Origin: Pseudomonadota bacterium
GTDB lineage: Bacteria; Pseudomonadota; Alphaproteobacteria; Rhizobiales; Rhizobiaceae
Length of the DNA: 10,827 bases
Assembly: GCA_023419535.1 (NCBI GenBank)
Contig: JAEZXX010000030.1
Location: forward strand, 1 to 10,827
Direction: 5' to 3'
A model generated the notes under the pieces. That model was not told the DNA's origin. It saw only the letters and a program-made list of their open reading frames with translations, and ran no database searches. Both the position numbers and the translations under genes were made by a program. This document shows positions 6,076 to 10,827 of the stretch, piece by piece. Positions within the stretch are counted from its first letter, which is position 1. Every line of letters begins with the position of its first letter.

Positions 6076-6098
6076 GGGGCGAGACAGGGAGAGATACC

Positions 6099-7028
6099 AT
6101 GACCATTCTTCTTCTGGCCGAACACGACAATTCCGCCCTCTCCGGCGAGACCGCCAAGGCGCTTTCGGCAGCTTCCCGGATGGGCGGCGACGTGCATGTG
6201 CTGGTGGCGGGCGAGGGCGCGAAGGGCGTGGCCGACGAGGCGGCCAAACTCGACGGCGTCTCCACGGTGCTGCTCGCCGAGGGCGGGCCTTACGCCCACC
6301 ATCTCGCCGAGCCGCTCGCTGACCTCATCGTCAAGCTCGCCGGCGCCTACGAGGCCGTCGTCGCCGCCGCGACCACCACGGGCAAGAACGTGCTGCCGCG
6401 CGTCGCAGCCCTCCTCGACGTGATGCAGATCTCCGACGTCGTCGCGGTGGAGGGCGCCGACACGTTCCAGCGGCCGATCTACGCCGGCAACGCCATCCAG
6501 ACGGTGAAGTCCTCCGACAAGGTGAAGGTGGTGACGGTGCGCACCGCCTCCTTCCAGGCCGCCGGCGCCGGCGGATCGGCGCCCGTCGAGACGGTCGAGG
6601 CAGCCGGGGATCCGGGCGTCTCCACCTTCGTCGGGGAGGAGGTCGCCGTGTCCGAGCGCCCCGAACTGTCCTCCGCTCGCATCATCGTCTCGGGCGGCCG
6701 GGCGCTGGGCTCGAAGGAAAAGTTCCAGGAGGTCATGCTGCCCTTCGCCGACAAGCTCGGCGCGGCGGTCGGCGCATCCCGAGCGGCGGTGGACGCGGGC
6801 TACGCCCCGAACGACTGGCAGGTCGGCCAGACCGGCAAGGTGGTCGCGCCCGACCTCTACATCGCGGTCGGCATCTCCGGCGCGATCCAGCATCTGGCCG
6901 GCATGAAGGACAGCCGTGTCATCGTCGCCATCAACAAGGACGAGGATGCGCCGATCTTCCAGATCGCCGACTACAGTCTCGTCGGCGACCTGTTCCAGAT
7001 CCTTCCCGAGATGCAGAGCAAGCTCTAG
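6099..7028 (+). CDS. etfA: Electron transfer flavoprotein subunit alpha
   Basis: A 309-aa FAD-binding subunit of ETF. The N-terminal half (1-190) has the adenine-nucleotide-alpha-hydrolase-like fold. The C-terminal half opens with RIIVSGGRALGSKEKF and ends in the ETF-alpha signature LYIAVGISGAIQHLAGMKDS followed by RVIVAINKDEDAPIF. These are the FAD-binding residues, including the SGAIQH segment and the INKD-x-APIF turn. The length is normal for the group I (housekeeping) type, with no bifurcating-ETF features that I can see. GGGAGAGA lies 8 nt or so before the ATG. It is the second gene of the etf unit; the dehydrogenase gene follows 68 bp later. Confidence 0.97.
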   Translation: MTILLLAEHDNSALSGETAKALSAASRMGGDVHVLVAGEGAKGVADEAAKLDGVSTVLLAEGGPYAHHLAEPLADLIVKLAGAYEAVVAAATTTGKNVLPRVAALLDVMQISDVVAVEGADTFQRPIYAGNAIQTVKSSDKVKVVTVRTASFQAAGAGGSAPVETVEAAGDPGVSTFVGEEVAVSERPELSSARIIVSGGRALGSKEKFQEVMLPFADKLGAAVGASRAAVDAGYAPNDWQVGQTGKVVAPDLYIAVGISGAIQHLAGMKDSRVIVAINKDEDAPIFQIADYSLVGDLFQILPEMQSKL

Positions 7029-7096
7029 AACCGTCGCGGGTCGGGCGTGCGTCGCGCTCCGGCCCGTTCGGCCAACGAAGCGGGAGAGCGGTGCAC

Positions 7097-7975
7097 ATGG
7101 CGGACATCAGGCGGATCGGCGTCGTCGGGGCCGGGCAGATGGGGAGCGGCATCGCGCACGTCTCCGCGCTCGCCGGCTACGACGTCGTCCTCTTCGACGT
7201 CAGCCACGAGCGGGCGCTCAAGGGCATCGAGGGGATCGGCGCCAATCTCGCGCGTCAGGTCTCGGGCGGCAAGGTGAGCGAGGACGACCGCGCCGGGGCG
7301 CTGTCCCGCCTGAAGGCCGCCGACGGCGTGAACGACCTCGCGGGCAGCGATCTCGTCATCGAGGCGGCCAACGAGGACGAGACGGTCAAGCGCCGCATCT
7401 TCGCGCAGGTGTGCCCGATCCTGCGCGAGGACGCGCTGCTCGCCACCAACACCTCCTCCATCTCGATCACCCGGCTTGCCGCCGCGACCGACCGGCCCGA
7501 GCGCTTCCTCGGCATCCACTTCATGAACCCGGTGCCGGTCATGAAGCTCATCGAGCTGGTTCGCGGCATCGCCACCTCCGACGAGACCTTCGAGGCGGCC
7601 AGCGCCTATGTCGCGCGGCTCGGCAAGACCATGTCGGTCTCGGAGGACTTTCCGGGCTTCATCGTCAACCGCGTGCTGATGCCGATGATCAACGAGGCGA
7701 TCTACACGCTCTACGAGGGCGTCGGCTCGGTGGAATCCATCGATTCCTCCATGAAGCTCGGCGCCAACCACCCGATGGGGCCGTTCCAGCTGGCCGACTT
7801 CATCGGGCTCGACACCTGCCTGTCGATCATGCGCGTGCTGCACGACGGGCTGGCCGATTCCAAGTACCGGCCCTGTCCGCTCCTCGTGAAATATGTCGAA
7901 GCGGGCTGGCTCGGCCGCAAGACCGGCCGCGGCTTCTACGATTATCGCGGCGAGAAGCCGGTCCCGACCCGTTGA
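7097..7975 (+). CDS. 3-hydroxybutyryl-CoA / 3-hydroxyacyl-CoA dehydrogenase
   Basis: A 292-aa NAD(P)-dependent enzyme converting (S)-3-hydroxyacyl-CoA to 3-ketoacyl-CoA, the third step of beta-oxidation, or the reverse. The N-terminal Rossmann fold shows IGVVGAGQMGSGIA (7-20). Catalytic residues are all present: S120 in NTSSIS, H141 in GIHFMNPVP with the family E/N pairing, and N191 in FIVNRVLMPMINEA. The C-terminal dimerisation domain carries NHPMGPFQLADFIGLDTCL and ends in GWLGRKTGRGFYDY. This is the short monodomain Hbd/PaaH form, not the fused FadB type. I chose the ATG at 7097, 8 nt after GGGAGAG; an in-frame GTG at 7091 lies too close to that site. Placement right after etfBA fits acyl-CoA oxidation; polyhydroxybutyrate metabolism is an alternative. 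Confidence 0.95.
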   Translation: MADIRRIGVVGAGQMGSGIAHVSALAGYDVVLFDVSHERALKGIEGIGANLARQVSGGKVSEDDRAGALSRLKAADGVNDLAGSDLVIEAANEDETVKRRIFAQVCPILREDALLATNTSSISITRLAAATDRPERFLGIHFMNPVPVMKLIELVRGIATSDETFEAASAYVARLGKTMSVSEDFPGFIVNRVLMPMINEAIYTLYEGVGSVESIDSSMKLGANHPMGPFQLADFIGLDTCLSIMRVLHDGLADSKYRPCPLLVKYVEAGWLGRKTGRGFYDYRGEKPVPTR

Positions 7976-8436
7976 GCGCGACGTCGCCGACGGTCCGCCG
8001 CGCCGACGCGGCGGATGTCCCCGCGATCCTCGCCATGCTCGCCGACGACGATCTGACGCGGGCGCGGGGATACGCGACGCTCGAGGTCACGGACCGTCAT
8101 CGCGCGGCCTTCGCCGCCATCGACGCCGATCCGAACCAGTTCCTCGCCATCGTCGAGGACGGCGGCGTTCCGCTCGGCAGCTTCCAGCTGACCTTCATTC
8201 CGGGCCTGTCGCGGGGCGGGGCCCTGTCCGCGCTCCTGGAGGGCGTGCGCGTCGCCTCCGCCGCGAGGGGGCAGGGGATCGGGGCCTCGATGCTCGCCTG
8301 GATCGTCGAGGAGTGCCGCCGGCGCGGCTGCACCGATCTTCAGCTCACCAGCGATTCCAGCCGCACCGACGCACGGCGCTTCTACGAGCGGCACGGTTTC
8401 GTGGCGTCCCACGTGGGCATGAAACGGACTCTTTAA
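7972..8436 (+). CDS. GNAT family N-acetyltransferase
   Basis: A 154-aa acetyl-CoA-dependent acetyltransferase; the substrate is unknown. VRRADAADVPAILAML (8-23) is the first strand and helix. RGQGIG (99-104) in RVASAARGQGIGASML is the acetyl-CoA pyrophosphate-binding motif A, and LQLTSDSSRTDARRFYERHG (123-142) is the motif B region. The start is a TTG at 7972 that overlaps the TGA of the preceding dehydrogenase gene as TTGA. The first in-frame ATG (8035) would remove the first strand and half a helix, so the TTG is strongly preferred. No clear binding site lies upstream, as expected if translation is coupled to the dehydrogenase gene. The tight coupling suggests the same transcript, but a role in acyl-CoA metabolism is not shown. 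A palindromic repeat begins directly after the stop. Confidence 0.87.
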   Translation: MSATSPTVRRADAADVPAILAMLADDDLTRARGYATLEVTDRHRAAFAAIDADPNQFLAIVEDGGVPLGSFQLTFIPGLSRGGALSALLEGVRVASAARGQGIGASMLAWIVEECRRRGCTDLQLTSDSSRTDARRFYERHGFVASHVGMKRTL

Positions 8437-8487
8437 AGAATTCCAGGCGGAAGCGGGCTTGCTTCGGCCTCCGACAATGCGGCAAGG
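8437..8487. repeat. Palindromic intergenic repeat, copy C (diverged)
   Basis: It starts on the base after the GNAT stop codon, as copy A does after dsbB. Shared ends are TTCCAG (8441-8446) and CCGACAATGCGGCAAGG (8471-8487), close to the ends of copies A and B. The centre differs in sequence but again forms a stem, 8445-8454 with 8461-8470, ten pairs with one mismatch around GGGCTT. The element type is therefore shared although the core is not. No T run follows. Confidence 0.65.
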
Positions 8488-8592
8488 CATCCGTCGGATA
8501 GTCGTGGCATTTCGGCAACGGCCGCCCGGCTTCGCAGCCACGGCGCGTTTCCGACCGCCACTTTCACCACGATCGCGCGTTAGCCGCTGACC

Positions 8593-8901
8593 ATGCTCTA
8601 CGCCCGCATCGTCGTCATCCTGATCCTGACACTCGGCTTCCTGCTCCACAATTTCGTGCTGCGCGTGGCGGCGGCGTCGGCCAGCGAATGCGTTCTGGTT
8701 CTCGATCAGGCGGCGGGCGAAGACAGCGGTCAGGCGGTGCCGGACAAGCCCTCGCCGTCCTGTAAGGTGATCGGCGCCTCCTTGGGCGCGCAGCCTCGCA
8801 GCGTCCGACCCGAGGCGCTGATTCTGCGCCCGGTCCATGCGGAGGCCGGCCACGAGGCGGTCCGGCCGGGCGGCCCGGAGAAACCGCCGAAGCTGGGCTG
8901 A
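8593..8901 (+). CDS. Small exported or membrane-anchored protein of unknown function
   Basis: I do not recognise this 102-aa protein. Residues 6-23 (IVVILILTLGFLLHNFVL) form a hydrophobic segment followed by RVAAASASEC, which could be a signal peptide cut near A30 or an N-terminal anchor. The remaining 70 residues are polar and rich in P, A and E, with two cysteines (C33, C57) that could form a disulfide, and a basic proline-rich end. Reasons to think it real: third positions are mostly G/C throughout, the N-terminus is a coherent export signal, and a terminator-like hairpin overlaps its stop codon. Against: no binding site is visible before the ATG and I recall no family. It lies between the GNAT gene's repeat and the L,D-transpeptidase gene. 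Confidence 0.55.
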   Translation: MLYARIVVILILTLGFLLHNFVLRVAAASASECVLVLDQAAGEDSGQAVPDKPSPSCKVIGASLGAQPRSVRPEALILRPVHAEAGHEAVRPGGPEKPPKLG

Positions 8902-8927
8902 TACTGCCCTCTTCGCCGACAGTTTTT
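8888..8927 (+). terminator. Probable intrinsic terminator after the small exported-protein gene
   Basis: CGAAG (8888-8892) pairs with CTTCG (8911-8915), and inside it GGGC (8895-8898) pairs with GCCC (8906-8909), with a small asymmetric internal loop and a seven-base loop. Five T (8923-8927) follow 7 bp after the stem. The gap before the T run makes it imperfect. The loop begins with the stop codon of the 8593-8901 gene, which supports that gene ending here. Confidence 0.45.
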
Positions 8928-8999
8928 CCAGGATCGAACCTTTGTCGCGGCCCGTTCGGCGGGTGCGGCCGTTCGAACCCAGACGGATCGCCATCCCCC

Positions 9000-9758
9000 A
9001 TGAAACGTTCAGCCCAAGACCGTGCCGCCGCGCCGGTCCGCTCTTCCATCATGTCCCGACGCGGAATTCTCGCCGGCCTCGGCGCGCTCGCGCTTTCGGG
9101 CTGCGTGTCCACGCCGCAGATGAGCGCGACGCCCGTCGCACCCCCAGTCCCGCCCGCCCCGCCCGCGCCCCCGCCGCGCGTCACGCCCTTGATGTATCAG
9201 GCGATCACCGACGAGCCCTTCCCGATCCCGGCCGTCGACGTCTCGCGGCTGGAGGAGCGCTGGTGGCGCGAGGAGGACGTGTTCTACGCGACGTCGGAGC
9301 CGCGCGGCACGGTCGTCGTCGATACGGGCGCAAAGTACCTCTACCACGTGCGCGGGGAGAACCGGGCCGACCGCTACGGCATCGGCGTCGGCCGGCAGGG
9401 CTTTGCCTGGGAGGGCCGCGCCGTCATCGCCTACAAGCGAGAGTGGCCGCGCTGGACCCCGCCGGACTCCATGGTCGCCCGTCAGCCGGAACTCGAGCCC
9501 TATTCGATCGAGAACGGCGGGATGGACCCCGGCCCGACCAACCCGATGGGCGCGCGCGGACTCTACATCCATCAGAACGGCGTCGACACGATCTACCGCA
9601 TCCACGGCACGCATCAGCCCTGGTCGATCGGCCGCGCCGTCTCCTCGGGCTGCATCCGCCTCCTGAACCACGACGTGATCCATCTGCACGACCGGGTGCG
9701 CGACGGCAGCGCCATCGTCGTCATCCACGACGGGTCGGACCGGGTGCTCGAGGCCTGA
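9000..9758 (+). CDS. L,D-transpeptidase (ErfK/YbiS/YcfS/YnhG, YkuD domain) lipoprotein
   Basis: A 252-aa envelope enzyme that cross-links peptidoglycan or attaches proteins to it through L,D bonds. The YkuD active site is complete: H202 in IHGTHQPWSIGRAVSSGCIR, with catalytic C218 (codon 9651-9653). The N-terminal part has SRRGILAGLGALALSGC: a twin-arginine-like SRRGIL and a lipobox LSGC (C35), so it is probably an exported lipoprotein, perhaps by the Tat route. A proline-rich linker of about 20 residues (PVAPPVPPAPPAPPP) follows, then the catalytic domain from about residue 65. Two starts are possible: ATG at 9000, or ATG at 9051, which gives MSRRGILAGLG and a more normal signal peptide of 18 residues. 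Neither has a clear binding site; I lean to 9051 on signal-peptide grounds but report the longer frame. It stands alone, convergent with tlpA. Confidence 0.9.
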   Translation: MKRSAQDRAAAPVRSSIMSRRGILAGLGALALSGCVSTPQMSATPVAPPVPPAPPAPPPRVTPLMYQAITDEPFPIPAVDVSRLEERWWREEDVFYATSEPRGTVVVDTGAKYLYHVRGENRADRYGIGVGRQGFAWEGRAVIAYKREWPRWTPPDSMVARQPELEPYSIENGGMDPGPTNPMGARGLYIHQNGVDTIYRIHGTHQPWSIGRAVSSGCIRLLNHDVIHLHDRVRDGSAIVVIHDGSDRVLEA

Positions 9759-9762
9759 CGTC

Positions 9763-10446
9763 TCAGCTTTCCGGCGAGGCCGTGCCGGTGGAGACCACGG
9801 CCTCGACGAGCCGCAGCGCGTCGGGGCTCGCCCATTCGGCGGGCCCGTTCATCACGCCGCGCGCGCAGCCCGTCTCGTCGACGAGGATCGTGACCGGCAG
9901 GCCGAAGGCGACGCCCTCGCGCTTCAGATCGTTGAAGAGCGCCATCGAACCCTCGTGGTAGAAGGGCAGGTCGGTCAGGCCGATCTCCTCGTAGAAGGCC
10001 TTGGGCTTGTCGTCCTCGCCCATGTCGACCGAGATCGGGACGACGGCGAAGTCGTCGCCGCCGGTCAGGCGCTCCAGTTCGTCGAGCGCGGGCATCTCGG
10101 CTCGGCAGGGCGCGCACCAGGTCGCCCAGAGGTTCACCAGAACCGCCTTGCCGGCATAGTCGGAAAGGCTCGCCGGCCCGCCGTCCTCGTTGCGGAAGGC
10201 GACCGTGGAGACGTCGAACGGCCGGTCGAGCGGAGCCATCGCGGCGACCTCTCCGCGTGCGGTCTCGTTCAGCGCCTGCGCGAACGCCTGGTTCGCGGGA
10301 CAGGATCCGCCTGCGGCGGATTCGTTGCCAGAGCGCGTTTCGATCACGTATACGCCGAGCGCACCGGCCGCCACGCCGCAGAACAGCGCGAGCCCCGCCA
10401 TGCGGGAGGTGCGGAGGCGGGGGGCTTTGCGGTCCGGCTCTGACAT
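9763..10446 (-). CDS. tlpA: Thiol:disulfide interchange protein TlpA (membrane-anchored thioredoxin-like)
   Basis: A 227-aa protein with an uncleaved N-terminal anchor (about 17-35) and a periplasmic thioredoxin fold. In Bradyrhizobium, TlpA reduces the copper-site cysteines of CoxB and ScoI during cytochrome aa3 oxidase assembly. The active site is WATWCAPCRAEMPALDEL with C111/C114; P184 in GLPVTILVDETG is the cis-proline. C49 and C194 match the extra structural disulfide of the Bradyrhizobium protein: offsets of 62 residues (C49 to C111) and 145 (C49 to C194) equal those I recall for its Cys10, Cys72 and Cys155. GPAEWAS near the end is also shared. The ATG at 10446 follows GGAAGG with a long spacing of 12. 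It diverges from argH across 33 bp and ends 4 bp from the L,D-transpeptidase stop. Confidence 0.94.
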   Translation of the reverse strand: MSEPDRKAPRLRTSRMAGLALFCGVAAGALGVYVIETRSGNESAAGGSCPANQAFAQALNETARGEVAAMAPLDRPFDVSTVAFRNEDGGPASLSDYAGKAVLVNLWATWCAPCRAEMPALDELERLTGGDDFAVVPISVDMGEDDKPKAFYEEIGLTDLPFYHEGSMALFNDLKREGVAFGLPVTILVDETGCARGVMNGPAEWASPDALRLVEAVVSTGTASPES

Positions 10447-10479
10447 CAGGGCGAACAACCTTCCTTGAAGGACAACGAG

Positions 10480-10827
10480 ATGAGCCAGAAGACCGGCAAC
10501 GAGATGTGGGGCGGGCGCTTCGCCAGCGGTCCCGACGCGATCATGGAAGCGATCAACGCCTCCATCGACTTCGACAAGCGCCTTTACCGGGAAGACATCG
10601 AAGGATCGATCGCCCACGCGACGATGCTCGCCGAGACCGGTATACTCTCCCCCGAGGACGCGGCCAAGATAAGGCAGGGGCTGGAGACGATCCTGGCCGA
10701 CATCGAGGCCGGCCGCTTCGAGTTCCGGCGCGACCGCGAGGACATCCACATGAACGTGGAGGCGCGCCTCGCCGAGCTGATCGGCCCGGCGGCCGGACGC
10801 CTGCACACGGCCCGTTCGCGCAACGAT
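10480..10827 (+). CDS. argH: Argininosuccinate lyase, 5' part (runs off the window)
   Basis: The first 116 codons of argH, open to the window's end. ArgH splits argininosuccinate into arginine and fumarate, the last step of arginine synthesis. NEMWGGRF (7-14) is the canonical N-terminal motif. REDIEGSIAHATMLAETGIL (about 37-56) and REDIHMNVEARL follow at the expected spacing, and the window ends inside TARSRND, a conserved substrate-binding segment. GAAGGA (10467-10472) lies 7 nt before the ATG. A full protein would be about 460 residues, so roughly a quarter is visible. It diverges from tlpA across 33 bp, so its promoter must lie at least partly inside the tlpA coding region. Confidence 0.95.
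   Translation, partial: MSQKTGNEMWGGRFASGPDAIMEAINASIDFDKRLYREDIEGSIAHATMLAETGILSPEDAAKIRQGLETILADIEAGRFEFRRDREDIHMNVEARLAELIGPAAGRLHTARSRND

Noticed and set aside
6916..7971. Upstream extension of the GNAT frame through etfA and the dehydrogenase gene
   Set aside because: The extension is arginine-rich antisense-like sequence in another frame of two certain genes; GNAT homology begins only after 7972.
9133..9190. CCCGCC-type tandem repeat in the L,D-transpeptidase gene
   Set aside because: It is simply the coding sequence of the proline/alanine linker, common in envelope lipoproteins; not an independent repeat element.
10447..10806. N-terminal extension of TlpA across argH
   Set aside because: The extra residues are opposite-strand argH sequence, and the ATG at 10446 gives the standard TlpA anchor and length.

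Overview
The window is high-GC DNA (roughly two thirds G+C by eye) with strong G/C third-position bias. It encodes ordinary chromosomal genes in a layout typical of Alphaproteobacteria, most likely order Hyphomicrobiales (Rhizobiales). Three things point there: a TlpA that matches the Bradyrhizobium type down to cysteine spacing; the run HIG1 protein, PduO-type cobalamin adenosyltransferase, etfB, etfA, 3-hydroxybutyryl-CoA dehydrogenase; and intergenic palindromes starting GCATTTCCAG, a style common in rhizobial genomes. An Aurantimonas/Aureimonas-like genus is my guess, not shown by the sequence.

Layout. (1) 1-737: a dsbB-type oxidoreductase gene (+), then two tandem 51-bp palindromic repeats that fill the gap to the next, convergent gene. 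(2) 735-2094: two minus-strand genes for nucleic-acid enzymes, an HNH nuclease and an AlkA-like 3-methyladenine glycosylase. (3) 2169-4039: glutamyl-Q tRNA(Asp) synthetase and an EamA transporter (+). (4) 4142-4918: a 62-aa HIG1 twin-transmembrane protein and cob(I)alamin adenosyltransferase. (5) 4919-5325: a 407-bp gene-free stretch with a candidate promoter and palindrome. (6) 5326-8436: etfB, etfA, 3-hydroxyacyl-CoA dehydrogenase and a GNAT acetyltransferase joined by a TTGA overlap. A third repeat copy follows. (7) 8593-9758: a small exported protein of unknown function with a probable intrinsic terminator, then an L,D-transpeptidase. (8) 9763-10827: tlpA (-) and the 5' part of argH (+), divergent across 33 bp.

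How the genes fit together. The ETF subunits and the 3-hydroxyacyl-CoA dehydrogenase serve acyl-CoA oxidation and short-chain acyl-CoA metabolism. The adenosyltransferase makes adenosylcobalamin, the cofactor of mutases such as methylmalonyl-CoA mutase that act on products of the same catabolism. DsbB and TlpA act on cell-envelope thiols in opposite directions: DsbB re-oxidises DsbA, and TlpA is a membrane-anchored reductant used in cytochrome oxidase maturation. The L,D-transpeptidase acts on the cell wall.

I see no defence island, prophage, insertion sequence, CRISPR array, tRNA or rRNA, and no clearly new multi-gene system. The parts most worth a second look are the palindromic repeat family, loss of the zinc ligands in GluQ, the palindrome at the etf promoter, the ribosome-binding-site hairpin of the HNH gene, and the unknown exported protein.
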